From contig JAAONU010000004.1 of NCBI GenBank assembly GCA_012932295.1, positions 25,540,804 to 25,604,803 on the forward strand: a stretch of 64,000 nt of DNA, read 5' to 3'. The stretch's first letter is position 1, and every line of letters begins with the position of its first letter. A model generated the notes under the pieces. The model searched no databases. It had not been told where the DNA came from and saw nothing but the letters and a program-made list of their open reading frames with translations. The position numbers and the translations under genes were made by a program. This document shows, piece after piece, positions 31,562 through 43,971 of the stretch. Source of the DNA: Cyclina sinensis. Taxonomy: Eukaryota > Mollusca > Bivalvia > Venerida > Veneridae.

Positions 31562-32938
31562 AATGACAGGTTAAAATGTTGTGTTTGTAGCCGTTTGGCA
31601 TTTTTCTGACAAGCATTTCAGCAGTGTAGTTTGTATTAGATATTTTAGGACTGCTAAAGAACGGACCTACATGTGCCTCGGTAGCGCAGTAGGTAGCGCG
31701 TCAGTCTCATAATCACATATGTATATCAGAGCGATCTGAAGGTCGTGAGTTCGATCCTCACCCGGGGCACTTAATTTTTAATTAGCTGAAATGACATTGC
31801 TTAACATTACTACACTGTATCCGTGGAAGCAGCATTTTCAATGTGCATTTTAAACTATAACAGATCAAGTTTTGGTAGACTCAAATGTAACCAACGCTAA
31901 ATTCGGACAAAAGGGCCTTTTTAGGATAAGAATAAATCTTCTTCAGCAAAACATAAATCGTGTTATTAATCAGTTCCGAGCTGAAGTCACCTATTTGTGA
32001 TAGAAAATATCCCAAAGTTTCAAAAATAAGATGTATATGATTTTTTGGTAAAATTTTATTAACAACGCGTAGTGAGAGACTTGTTTGTTTTCAGACCAAA
32101 TATTCTGAGAATCTACAATTAAGCAGACATTTTAACAATTGCGTGTATTTTAAATAAAGCTGGAATAAAACATCGAAATTAAAATAATTTTATAACAAGA
32201 CAGCGTTAAGAATCGGAAAACAATGGATAAAACTCCTTTTTCAGAAGGAAGTTTTTGAAGTATTCTACGCATCGTCTGCAATAAGGGAAACAACTCTTAC
32301 AGTTAGTTTTCTTTTTCTGGTACGTGTTTTATTTCTTGCATTGACGTTCGATTGAAAAAAAGAGCGGATCTGGTGGTACTATGCAGGATATCATGTAATC
32401 AGTAAGAAACGTGTAAAATTTTCAAATATAAACATAAACATAAATGCCAGTCAGCGCGATCACCATCAAAAATATAATGAGGTTAGACTTACAAGGAAAC
32501 AATCATTATCATCGTCAACATTAGATCAGTAACAACAAGGAAAAATAACGAAGGTGTCCGAAAAAATTACAACATTACTAAGAGCAATACTGCATAAAAT
32601 AAATTACCTATATAAAATCACCATCGTCAATAACTTCGTCATCATCGTCAGCTACAAAGGCATCATCTTCATTCTTAACTCTAACATTTCTTGAAAAAAA
32701 CGGAAGACAACACAAAAAAGTGCAGCATGTAGTGCGTCCTTTTGGGGTTTCTTAATAACAGAAGCCTCGTTCAAGACTTCAAAAAAGTATCTTTTTATTT
32801 CAACAAAATCAGTATTTACATTAGCATATGATTTATTGCACAACTACGTACTATGAAATGAAGAAAAACCTTGATTATTACATAGGTGTATTCTTGTTAT
32901 AAGCTTATAGAAGTTTTATCAATATTTGTTGATGTTTT
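31562..32938. repeat. Tandem tRNA-Met unit 3 (1,377 bp)
   Basis: Third unit. Relative to units 1 and 2 it has an insertion near 32,769-32,805 ('gttcaagacttcaaaaaag'), which is also present in altered form in unit 4. Confidence 0.85.
31675..31769 (+). tRNA. tRNA-Met (CAT) with 22-nt intron, array copy 3
   Basis: Intact copy, identical over all 95 nt, intron included, to the copy in the EGF gene intron at 16809. T5 terminator at 31775-31779. Confidence 0.9.
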
Positions 32939-33051
32939 TAATGACAGGTTAAAATTTTGTGTTTATAGCCGTTGGGCATTTTTCTGACAAGCATTTCAGC
33001 CGTAAAGTTTGTATTAGATATTTTAGGACTGCTAAAGGCGGTTCTACATGT

Positions 33052-33146
33052 GCCTCGGTAGCGCAGTAGGTAGCGCGTCAGTCTCATAATCATATATGTA
33101 TATCAGAGCGATCTGAAGGTCGTGAGTTCGATCCTCACCCGGGGCA
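33052..33146 (+). tRNA. tRNA-Met (CAT) with 22-nt intron, array copy 4
   Basis: Intact fold and box A/B. The intron differs by one base from copy 3 (ATATATGTATATC). T5 terminator at 33152-33156. Confidence 0.9.
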
Positions 33147-33887
33147 CTTAATTTTTAATTAGCTGAAATGACATTGCTTAACATTACTACGGTATATCCG
33201 TGGAAGCAGCATTTTCAATGTGTATTTTAAACTATAACAGATCAAGTTTTGTTATACTCAAATGTAACCAACGCTAAAAGGACCTTTTTAGGATAAGAAT
33301 AAATCTACTTCAGCAAAACATAAATCGTGTTTTTAATCAGTTCTTAGCCGAAGTCACCTATTTGTAATAGAAAAGACCCCAAAGTTTCAAAAAAAGATAA
33401 TTTATATATGCTTTTTTTAGTAAAATTATATAAACAACGCGTAGAGAGAGACTTGTTTGTTTGTTTTCAGACCAAATATTCTGAGAATCTACAATTAAGC
33501 AGACATTTTAACAATTGCGTGTATTTTAAATAAAGCTGGAATAAAACATCGAAATTAAAATAATTTTATAACAAAACATCGTTAAGAATCGGAAAACAAT
33601 TGATAAAACTCCTTTTTAAGGAGGAAGTTTTAGAAGTATTCTACGCATCGTCTGCAATAAGGGAAACAACTCTTACAGTTAGTTTTCTTTCTCTGGTCTT
33701 GTTTTATTTTGTTGCATTGACGTTCGATTGAAAAAAGAGCGGATCTGGTGGTACTATATAGGTTATCATGTAATCAGTAAGAAACGTGTAAAATTTTCAA
33801 ATATAAACATAAACATAAATGCAAGTCAGCGCGATCATCATCAAAAATATAATGAGGTTAGACTTACAAGGAAACAATCATTATCAT

Positions 33888-34098
33888 CGTCAACATCAGA
33901 TTACAAAACTATAACGAATGTTTCAACAAAATATTATCATCGTCAACAGCAGATCACAAAAATATAACGAATGTTTCAAGAAAATATTATCATCGTCAAC
34001 ATCAGATCACAAAAATATAACGAATGTTTCAAGAAAATATTATCATCGTCAACATCAGATCACAAAAATATAACGAATGTTTCAACAAAATCACAATA
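33888..34098. repeat. 53-bp tandem repeat, four copies, inside unit 4
   Basis: Four consecutive copies of a unit containing 'tatcatcgtcaacatcag', 'atcacaaaaatataacgaat' and 'gtttcaagaaaa'. The other three units of the large array have a single version, so this expansion arose after the unit duplicated. Confidence 0.8.
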
Positions 34099-34639
34099 TT
34101 ACTAAGAGCAATACTGTATAAAATATAATACTTATAGAAAATCACCATCATTAACAACAACTTCGTCATCATCATCATCATCAACATAAGCAACAGTAGC
34201 CTCATCATCATTATTTACTGCAACTTTACTTGAAAAAAAGGGAGACAACACCAAACACTACAGCATGTAGTGCGCCCATTGGGGTTTCTATATACACGAA
34301 GCCTCGTTCAAAACCTCAAATTTATTTTTTCTTATCTCAACATAATCATTACTTATATTATAATATGATTTATTGCACACAAAACACATATTGTGAAATA
34401 AAGAAAAACTTTAGGTGTAAGCTTATTGAAGTTTTAACGATATTTGTTGAAGTTGTTTCTTAACTTAAAATAAATTTTGTGAGAATAATTGCATTGTGTA
34501 TTTAAAAGTTCATCCTTCTTTTAGGTTTGAAATACGTTAGAAGAATTATCCGAAACTATCTCATTCCTTCACTAAAATGCGTATTTGAAAACATGAATTA
34601 AAATATCAGCTATACCTCTTTGTAACGTTGACCAGACGA

Positions 34640-35290
34640 ACTGATGTTAATGCATATACATTGAACGCAGACAGCACAAACGCAATGCAATGATAAGCGA
34701 CAAATCCATGCAAGCTATACTTACATACTAAGAATTTCTTTGTGAAAAGTTTGATTGGAAACCGGTTTCTTTTCTATTTTTAGTAACAAACATTGAAAGC
34801 GGAAACCCCAAAATGCAATAGTACACGCAACTTCATACAAACAGCTTACACCTCCAATATCGAGGCGTACAACATTCCATAAAAAGAAGTTATTCATCTG
34901 AAAACACCTTTCTTATTTTATTACTGTTATATTAATTCTAGCATTATAACAATGAGCTTATTGTGCTTACGTCTGTAAGAAAGATTCCTGTTCTGATCTG
35001 TTCTGTATATTGGCATTAACCTTGGGCTTGAGCGCAGACAACCTGAATGCAATTCCATGAAACAACTGCATACACGCTACTTACAGATCGACTTTCATTT
35101 AAATATGACATTCCTTATTAAAGTGAATGATCAAAACCATTTTAACACTTTAAGCAACAGTGACATTGACCTTAAACGCAGACAATGTTATGTATTTTCA
35201 TACAAGCTGCCTACGCGCGAAGTTTCATAAATCCATGGCAACCCATTTTACTTTCATACGGAACAGGTAGACATTAGCAATGTTAATACA
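34640..35290. repeat. Degenerate interspersed repeat segments with 'gaacgcagaca' blocks
   Basis: Three related blocks (about 34,660, 35,030 and 35,175) share 'cgcagacaa', followed by '...atgcaat...' and a later 'caagct/tac' motif. They look like diverged copies of one repeat family. No open frame. Confidence 0.3.
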
Positions 35291-37285
35291 TATAATAAAC
35301 CGTGTAATTTCTAACCGATTAGTTATATTGATATTCTTTTACCTATATTATATTTAAGTCTTCTATTTAAATTATCACAAAGGCATTTCACTATCGCCTT
35401 TGTTAATGAACCTGATTTTCTTTAGGGATCACGTGACTCGCACTCTAGTCGCAACGCCTACTGTTAACGGTAAAACTTCACTAATCTGAGAATCGCTCAC
35501 TAAAACAAGAAATTTTATTGGTGATCTTGTTACATTTGTTGTGCCCTTTAGAGGTCATTGTTTGGTTTTGCAGAAATGTGATGGTTCGGTATCTTGTTTG
35601 CTGTCTTCGTTATGATACAAGAAAAGGTAAGGCATTTTAGCTATAGTTAAAAATACTTATTTATTGTAATATTTTGTGTCAGTAATGTTCTTTTTAGTGG
35701 ATGATCACATACCATAGATGTTTAAACTATTTTGCATGAATATCGACGGTACGTTTGTTTTTTCTAACTGACAAATCTACCTTAAAACTCGTGAAATACC
35801 AACTGAACGAAAATATTTACTTTTAACCTGCCAGTGAAATTAACATTTCTAAAAGCTAAAAGTATAATCTAAATGTTTGTTTTTTGTTCTTTAAAAGCCA
35901 TTGTTAGGGTTTGCAGAACACGATTTGATAAATTCATTATAATTGCTGTAAAGATTTGTCGATTTGTTCAAGAATAACATAGATGCATATAATTGCATTT
36001 GTAAAGAAAGGTGGATGATGTGTGGGGGTCACTATGGTAAGATATTTCTCTTTTAGGAAAAAAATAATGTATATGTCTTTCCTCTTTCAAGATGTGTGTG
36101 TTCTCTAGAGGGATGTATCACTGATGGCGGGCTTTCTGTTATAATCATTATGGTGATAAGAATTTTCTCATTTGGAGTGTTGAAGGTACGATCCTATTCT
36201 TCTGTCTTTGAAGTATATAGACAAGGAATAAGAAAGGTTAAATTTTGACTTGTGACACAACCCTTTATTTTGTTCTGCATAGCATTACATACTTAAAAAT
36301 TAGAATCACTCAAATCTTGGACCTCTAAGAGGCAGTCAGTCATTTGATTATACTGTAAAATAATGAATGGAAGAAGAAATCACCATGACTACAATAGCGT
36401 TTAGCCAAATCACGTGTTCTTGTTTTTATCGTCAGGGTTTACGGTGTTTTTTGTATATTTCTGAATGTTGGGTCTCTTGTTTTTAGGTATGAAATGAGAA
36501 TGGATGAACATGGTGATACGGGAAAAGTTCGGGCATGCTGTAACAACAGTGATGCACGGAAAAGGACATCTGTGGGTGACTTCATGAAGATCTGAGGAAT
36601 GTTTTGAAGAAGTTATCTAATTCGTGTCAATCTATCTTGCAGATAAGTAACGCTTATAATTTTTCGAATGTAAATACTCGTATTTAGTCTTTATAAATCC
36701 TTTCCTGCTTCAGGCTTACAAAAACGTTGAATTTGCATCGTTCTTTTAAGACAGTCATTTACAGTTCCAAGACAAATTTCTGACTATCAAATATCTGAAA
36801 ATTGTGTATTTTGCTTCAAGATAATTGTTTGGAAAAAAAACAACATCTTTTAAGCCTGTTGAAACTCATCCCATATTCTATTTTCTTTGAGATACTTTTG
36901 GCGTGTTTTTCAACTGTTTATTGGTGTATTCATTGTGATATAGTTAAACATGTAAATTCAACTTGAAGGATCGTCGGTTGCCCACGGTAGACATTCCGTA
37001 AAACTATATTAAGCAGCCGATAACACGTTATCATTAATACAAGTGAACAAAGGGAAGGAACTTTTCGTCAAATGTTATCCCGCCTATCAAATAAATACTC
37101 CGGTTTAACGTCATAATGCGAGTACTTCTACTTTAAACAGACTTTTTTCCGCTCGAATTTTAAACATGCGAGTAAAAAAAAACAACAACATGAAATTCCT
37201 TGGCTAAGACTGCGAAAACTATTCACTAGATGGGGACCCGCCTGTCTACTAGATTCCATAGGAACTTGTATGAACTGTTTCTTAA
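35291..37285. other. No supported gene
   Basis: There are splice-like borders around 35,580-35,632 and after 36,486, with short open frames between them. The possible exons do not join in frame and match nothing I recognise. Otherwise A+T-rich sequence. Confidence 0.3.
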
Positions 37286-37545
37286 TAGCTTTCAACAATA
37301 ATTTATGAGGAATATCGTCCGTTTATATTACTTCTCAGTATCTTCGGTGTATTTTAGGGTATCCGAGTAGTTTTGTGGGTGTAGGCGCAGGTATGGGGGT
37401 TCCGACAGAGTTTCGTAATACCTTTCAACAATAATTTATGAGTAATTTCGTTCCTTTTTATTACTTTTCAGTATTTTAAGTATATTTGAGGGTACCCGAG
37501 TAGCTTTGTGGGAGTAGGCGCGGGTATGGGGTTCCGACAGAGCCT
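37286..37545. repeat. 133-bp tandem duplication
   Basis: 'ttcaacaataatttatgag' at 37291 recurs at 37424. Both copies continue through 'gtaggcgcaggtatgggg' and 'ttccgacagag', with about 85% identity by eye. Confidence 0.75.
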
Positions 37546-37730
37546 CAGTGCTAACCCGATGTGATCGTTCCATTTACTCTTATCATCTATTTACCCACAG
37601 AATATTTACTCCGACAAATAAGCAAAAAGTTAATTCATTAGATCTATTTTTAGACACAAGTGATTTCGAATGTTGTTTAGGCTCTTTTTCTTATTTTTGT
37701 ACACATCAAGTCACATTGCCATCCCCCCGC

Positions 37731-37757
37731 CCACACACACACACACACACACACACA
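37731..37757. repeat. (CA)n microsatellite
   Basis: A run of about 12 CA dinucleotides preceded by a C-rich stretch. Confidence 0.9.
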
Positions 37758-37859
37758 AATGTGTAAACTTGTAATACTCATATTGGTGTTTCAGCGACTT
37801 AGAACAGAATAGCTATCTTGCACTGTTTATTCAATAAAACAAATCACATTCTTTTTTTA

Positions 37860-38435
37860 ACTATACTATTCGAACAATTAGTCGGCTATTGCACTCGCCC
37901 CGGCGGGCGTCGGCGTTGTTTTTTTTATATTTTTTATTTTTATTTTTTTAAGTATAACAGGTTGCTCATTATTAAAGGCAATCAACTGAAACTTAAAATA
38001 CTTGCATATAGGGACAAGGTCCTGCTGTGGTACAAGGGACGTAACTGTTATAAGAATATTTACAGAATTTCTAACCTTTTAACTAAGAAATTTTGTCATT
38101 TAGAATTTAGGATTTATTTACTGATAAAGTGTAACATTTTTTATTATAGAAAATTAAATTGAAAATAATAATACTTCCTTGTGTTAATAAGGCTTTACTC
38201 TGGGACAAGGTGCGTGTGTATTTTTTTTTAAATCTTTTTTAGGATTATGTCCCTCTTTACTTATATTTTTTTGAACTTATGAGAAAAAGTTTATTTCAAG
38301 TAAAACCTATAACCATTTTTGGCTGAGTTTAAAAAAGTAGTGTAAATAACTCTGTCATGGGATTTGAATTCATTTTGCGACATAGAATCATGTTTAAGAA
38401 TACAGGCTCTTTACCTCCACTTTAAAAAAAGCAAA

Positions 38436-38467
<32 letters not shown>

Positions 38468-39120
38468 ATTGAGCTATTGTCATGACCCTCTCGTCGGCGT
38501 CGGAGTTAATAAACCTTTTTGTTAAGGTCCATTTCTCAAAGCCGTTCACTTAAAATTTGGAATACTTTTTCATTATCAAAATGTGACACCATTTCTGAAG
38601 GGCAGACAACCCTGAAATTCGCTTTTTGCTAAGCTATGTTCCTTTTTCGACTTTCTTGGTTAACCTTTTTTGTTAATGTCCATTTCTCAAAAAAGTTTTT
38701 AAGATATTTCTTTCAAATTGGAACACTTGATCACCAGCAAGTCCCTTACAAAATTATTGGTATCCATGTCCCCGGGGTCAACATTAGCCCCACCCCAGGG
38801 GTCAGTTGTGTTTGCTAACACTTATAATTATAGGAAAACACTTGTTATGGCAAAGCACAGGGTCTAGAAATAAAACTTTTTACTTACATAGGATGGGCAT
38901 GTACTCCCCCTTCCCCCTTGCATGACCCCCCACGTTACCCCCACCCCCGATTTTTTTTCATTATCTTTTCTTAATAACTAGGCACCTGCCCCCTCCATCC
39001 CATTTTTCTTGCATGAGTTACCCCCCCCCCCCCCCCCACACACACACACCGCCCCCCAAAAATCTTCTTACATAAGTAGGTACTTGCCATCCCCCACTCA
39101 AATGTTGTTTTTTTCACATG
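37860..39120. repeat. Cluster of interspersed and low-complexity repeats
   Basis: Contains a GC-rich 'cgccccggcgggcgtcggcg' block (37,897-37,916), a poly-A of over 30 bases near 38,435-38,466, a direct repeat of 'gttaa.gtccatttctcaaa' at about 38,520 and 38,672, a 'ccccggggtcaacattagcc' block like those in the 56-kb element, and a C-rich segment (38,905-39,095) with a C17-type homopolymer and ACAC run. No coding signal; assembly may be unreliable around the homopolymers. Confidence 0.6.
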
Positions 39121-39272
39121 GGCCTCTTGTTTGACTTGGATTATAATTTATTATCCAGAATTGAGAAAAATGGAGCGTTTTGTCTGCGGACATGTCTTAT
39201 TTAAAGACATGCTCAGGTTCCACTATCAAAGCAATGAGAACAGTCGAGCGCAATGTCGTCAGATAGCTCTTG

Positions 39273-39542
39273 TTAATGATCAACATTATTTTTTGTCCAA
39301 TCACATTGCAGTATTTTTCAAATTTCTGCTAAGTCTTACTTTGGTTAATGTGTACCAAACTAAATTAAATTTATTTAATCAGGTCAGTCTAACCACGCGG
39401 CTCAGAGAGATGTTTTGTATCTAGTTGAAAAATAATGTTGATCATTAAATAGGTTAATGTTTAATAATACGCATGGTCACGTGCCTGCGGCACGCCTGAC
39501 CAATTAATTTTTGTTAATGCGTATTGTTAAACACTAACCTAT
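39273..39542. mobile_element. Foldback / palindromic element
   Basis: There are two inverted-repeat pairs. 39273-39293 (TTAATGATCAACATTATTTTT) is inverted at 39428-39448 without mismatch. 39449-39474 is inverted at 39517-39542 with two mismatches. The second encloses a smaller palindrome (GGTCACGTGCC ... GGCACGCCTGACC). There is no coding capacity. The arrangement suggests a MITE or foldback element, perhaps two nested or rearranged copies. Confidence 0.5.
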
Positions 39543-39594
39543 ACTTAAATAGTATAGATGGATAAGAAAAACCAAAACGTCGATGAACACAATG

Positions 39595-40061
39595 AAACGG
39601 AATGAATAGAACGTGGGCTTCCGACGATGCTTTAGTCGCGTAGCTTTACAACTGCATGTAAACGACATTGCAATGTTCTAGCACAACTTGCAGATAACTC
39701 ACTTTGACTCCCGAAACCTTTCCATCTGTATGAGAAGTGCAGAGTCAGCCAGTTGTCTGCCCGTGCCAACATTAGTTGGTGTTAAGAGTTAGTGTCCGGA
39801 TGTTTGAAGAGTAATTTCGTACATGGACACTCCATGAAACGATAACGCCTTAAAACACCGGATGGACTGAAGTTCGTTTCACATAGACACCAGTGTGACC
39901 AGTTTTGTTCGTTAGTCCGCCCTTTACTGCCCAGATGATTTTATTAGCTACTGGTTAATATTATTACAAAACTTACGGTGACTGGCCAGTTGTTCCACTA
40001 TCCCGTAAGCACGCGACATCTCTGCTTCACTTAAATGTCGCCTAATGTTTGCATTAGCCAT
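39595..40061 (-). pseudogene. Decayed Tc1/mariner-like transposase, N-terminal part
   Basis: On the minus strand an ATG at 40061 opens a 37-residue frame (starts MANANIRRHLSEAEMSRAYG), like the first helix-turn-helix of Tc1-like transposases. Further along, in shifting frames with stops, are R-N-Y-S-S-x-x-R-T-L-T and S-C-A-R-T-L-Q-C-R-L-H-A-V, resembling the linker and second HTH (S-A-R-T-L/V-x-x-R-L). The catalytic part is missing; the segment stops near the foldback repeat. A related fragment lies on the plus strand at 53,848-54,115. Confidence 0.45.
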
Positions 40062-41859
40062 CTTTAGTCGTCTAGCTCATGAAAAGACCACTACAAAATT
40101 TTGATGTTTCACGAACACACTGAATTTCAACTGCATTCGCCATATCCTTTATAATTTACAATCAACATTCAGAGTCAGTAATTTGATATAACGTTGAAGT
40201 ACTTGGTCTGTGCTGTCATCTAAGCACGAGTGTTTGCTACTATTTAAGATATCTTTCACGTCCAGGGACACAGCAACGCTCCTAGCACCTGTCATGTTGA
40301 CTAACTTCGCTGGTTAAGGGCACTCGGAGGACAGATAAAATGTAAAGGTCAATATTAAAGATTTTTTTTGTATTTTTTAACTTAGTAATTGGTAAGCCAG
40401 ATGTCTTTTAATACAGTAGGACAAAGCGCCTGTAAAATGTCTTTTTGGGGGGATAAGTTTGACATTTTGTATTTGCTGCATCGTCAGTGTTGCCAAGACG
40501 CTTTGAAGATTCATGGGTACTAATACAGTAAAGAAATGTTAGGACCAATTTGCATGAAAATGTTACTTCAGAATTACAGATTTGTTTTCAAAATTTGAAA
40601 ACTAAAATTAATATCACGGCTATTGAAACAATCGTCGTTAGAAATTACTTTGATTCTCAGTCATACACCCGGAGTGTCAGACGATATACTTGTACAGTAT
40701 TTTGAAAATAAGTATTGACTGTCGTAAGATGAAATATCTTTGACTTTCTCATTTATTAAATCTTCAGCAAGTGTGGTCATTATTTATTAAAGTCAATATA
40801 GTACATGTTAATTGCTTGTAAACAGCATACGCATTGAGGACACAAGAGTATCACTGGAAATGAAGGCTGCTCCAAAAACCCACTTTTTCACTCCATACAA
40901 AGAAGGAAGTAATTTAAATTCAGTTAATGAATTAATAATGTATATATTTTTTTGTAAAAGTGAAATGGCAAAATGTGAAATAAGTTTTTGGCCTCTTAGT
41001 GAGAGACCTAAGTTATTTGCAAGACATCTCTGAGGTTATCATAGTGACGGATTGGGTGCAAATTACAAGTCAGATACATCAAAGCGTACCATTGACCTTT
41101 CTCGTTGAGACCATGGCTATGAAGACAGTACTTAGACAATATTTCAAAAGACGGTTTTTATTGGCGTGTCAGAAGATGTCATCTTTAGAGTAAATTCAAT
41201 GTTTGTCTTTCCCTGTAGACGTTAAGCAAGAATTAGTTCGATTGTACATCTAATACCAGCATTTAGACAACATTCCCTTGGATACACAATTTCAAACTGA
41301 AAAACCTAATTAAACTTTTTATTTAAATACTAGCTGTTTACCTGTACCTTGCATTTGACGATGCTTAGTTTTAAATAAAAACTACAACGAATATAACGGC
41401 TATTAAAATTCACCGAAAACCCTGTTTACTATCGATTCTTTTATTCATTTTAGAGTATAAAATTTCTTTTTATTCGACATGATTCTACATAAGAAGGAAC
41501 AACCGATCGTAAGAATTTTGGAGCATGTATATTCAATTACAGACCTCAGTCTGCGATAATTCTTTGTTTCCATTAAGACTGAAGATCAAAATATAGATCC
41601 GACCTTTGACAAAAGTAAACCTTTTTGATTAAAGAAAAATATTTCAAATTGTGGTCCTTGTACATTAATGACAGACAGAGATGAAATGTAAAAAGCATCC
41701 AAGCTGTATTTAAATAGCACATAAAAGCTTAGCACATATCTTTATAGTACAAGACGTTCATGTTCAAAGACATTCATGTTCATGTTTTTACTATAATCTA
41801 ATACAGTGTCCTATGGTAAACAGAAACTCTGCAATTGATTTTTCCTTATTGTTAAATTG
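40062..41859. other. No supported gene
   Basis: A+T-rich. Two small frames at 40,812-41,193 have no domain. Nothing else recognised. Confidence 0.35.
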
Positions 41860-43604
41860 TTAACAAAGAGATTTCAATTTGTTTTGATGAACTACTGTTT
41901 GTTTTTTTACCCTCTTTCTGGCCGGCTTTCCATTTTGGTACATGAAGTGCTCGGTTTCAACATTTGAACAGTCTTTTTGTTGACAAGATATTATTGTCCA
42001 TATAGATGGGTTTGGGTGACCAACCAATACCCTGAATCCATTATTCCAGGACTCGCACACATTATTAGTCCTGTGCTGTCCATCAAGGATTGCGTTATGT
42101 ACGTTCCAGATTTGTGGCAAAAATCTGGGGGCAGACGACGGAATCTCAACACACCGACTCGGACATGACAGATCTATATGGACCAGTGACAAAGTTACTA
42201 TCAAAATAATCAAAAAGAGCACTGAGAATATCAGGAACAGTTTCCTTAAGCACGTCCATTCCCTTTTTAACACTTTCATCTGGGAGTAATGCTAATCCGT
42301 CTATTATTCCACAAAAATGTCTTATTTCCTCACTAGCCTTATAGTCAGACTGAAGACCCAAGTCTTGAACTTTTCTCCATGTACTCTGCGTGACACGATT
42401 AAAAACCCTTGTATGTTTATGTTTGGGCTGATTGTGGACCTAAAAGCATTGTGTATGGCAATCTCGTAATCAGTAACGATGGTAGATGGATTTGGTTGCA
42501 GATTTCTGTGAAGGCACTTATCTAGAATAGCTTTCAGACATTCCTCATAGTCACTTTGATGTTTTGATGGAAGGAGAGCATACACTGCTGAAACATGGGA
42601 AACCCCTAGAGGCACACGTACAACAAACAACTGGGAAAACTGGGACGGACATGTTGACTGTGTCCCATCCATAAACCAAGTATCTGAATTTGATAGTAAC
42701 TACAGTAAACACAAGAATTCTGTTTGAAGTGGACTCGTTATCATAAATGAGATATTCTCTATCTTTCTCTGGAGATTTTGTTCTGTAATCTTGTGGCAGC
42801 GGGTGAGGAATTGTTTCGATTGAATCAGGATTTCTGGGAGTGTTTCCTTTCTTTGCTCGTCTTACCATCCCTTTCAAACAGTCCATTTCACCTGAAGCAG
42901 CTTTAACCTAAAAATAATGATCAAATGTGTTTAATAAACAATGTATCTTTAAAAATAAATAACATAATACAATTTAATGTTAAAAAACTATTATAATGTT
43001 GTTTTTTTAAATAAATAAGTTCCATTTTAATGTTATTGAAAGATTTTACTTTTAGCTGCTGATAGAAGAATAACTTTTTATAAAATTATGAAAATTTCAA
43101 ATTCAACAATTTTAAATAATTACCTCTTTTAGTTTTCCAAAGAGCTTGTCTGTAATAATTTGACCTGGTTTACCCCTGTTTGCTTGGGCACCGGCTTTAA
43201 TCTCAGCCTTGACTTTAAGAGCAGCAATACGGAATGCGTCTGTCTCATGGGTGTGGCTGGTGTTGGATTTCATCCCTGTTACCTGAAATATGAAGTTAAC
43301 AAAGGTTATTCAAAGCAATACAGCAGTCAAAATATTTACTGGTGGAATTATGTTTTCAAAACAAATGACAGTGCATTAAAAAGGATTAACTATAAACTTG
43401 TTATGCTGATTAGAATTTCAAGATACAATTAACTTTTATATTTTAAACTTACCGTAAGATCAGTGGTTATGGTGCCTTTGCAGCTATGACTAGATCTGTT
43501 GGAACATTCCCAGCGAATAGTAGATTTGGTTTTGTACTTTTTGTGTAAGTGAATCCCTCATAGAGGAGCTTGTCAGAGCCTTTGTTGTTGGATATGGTTT
43601 CCAT
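41860..43604 (-). pseudogene. FLYWCH zinc finger-MULE transposase pseudogene, three exons
   Basis: Minus strand. Exon 1 is 43604-43453 (ATG; donor gtaagt), exon 2 is 43282-43124 (acceptor tttcag, donor gtaat), exon 3 starts at 42907 (acceptor tttttag). Exon 1 gives IRWECSNRSSHSCKG and exon 2 gives SHTHE, together a C-C-H-H FLYWCH finger; exon 2 continues with the usual basic linker. Exon 3 holds the MULE transposase region: D in TWFMDGT, D in IVTDYEIAIHNA, then FCGIIDGLALLP, DILSALFDYFD, IWNVHN, and E in HRTNNVCESWNN, so the DDE triad is recognisable. It is broken by a one-base shift in exon 1 (about 43,565) and by frame changes near 42,700, 42,405, 42,155 and 42,128. Known family role: cut-and-paste DNA transposition; many animal genomes carry domesticated FLYWCH/MULE genes. 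This copy cannot encode an intact protein. Confidence 0.8.
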
Positions 43605-43971
43605 TTTGGAGTGTGAGCCCTGAGGATTTTAATTTATTTTATAAGTGTTCATGCTTCTCTGTTTTCTTTAATTATTTGAACACAGTTCAAATTTATTAAA
43701 AAGCAACTTTAATTGTCTCTGTTAATGTCTAACTGAGAATGATAATTATTCATCATTAATACAAACAACATAATTATCAATATTCTATAAAATATTTCAT
43801 TGATTTCATAATCACTGACTTACATTTCACCATTTAGCATAATTGACAAGAGTAACTGTTATAAATTTACTTGGCAAATATTTTTTTTTTTGAAACTAAT
43901 AAAAGACAATATTAATGGCTATATATAATATAAGGAATCTATACTGTTTTTTACTCCCAGATTTAAATTAT
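43605..43971. other. Short flank, nothing recognised
   Basis: A+T-rich sequence upstream of the transposase pseudogene. No terminal inverted repeat could be assigned to it. Confidence 0.3.

Larger units (their letters stand above)
32939..34475. repeat. Tandem tRNA-Met unit 4 (about 1,537 bp), more diverged
   Basis: Last unit. Its 5' half matches the other units well. The 3' half (from about 34,100) is more diverged, and it is lengthened by a local 53-bp repeat. Confidence 0.8.

Noticed and set aside
29899..32843. Recurrent minus-strand ORFs starting MLCNKSYANVN as a small gene family
   Set aside because: They lie at the same place in each tandem tRNA unit and differ by frameshifts between copies; homopolymer indels change the C-terminus each time. 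Shared non-coding sequence explains them.
28843..34475. CRISPR-like or phage-type array interpretation of the regular repeats
   Set aside because: Units are over 1 kb, eukaryotic, and each carries a tRNA gene; there is no short repeat/unique spacer pattern anywhere in the window.
36486..36597. Possible terminal coding exon ending GDFMKI-stop, with an upstream exon at 35,580-35,632
   Set aside because: The two segments do not join in frame (joining produces an early stop), two different frames look equally plausible, and no domain supports either.
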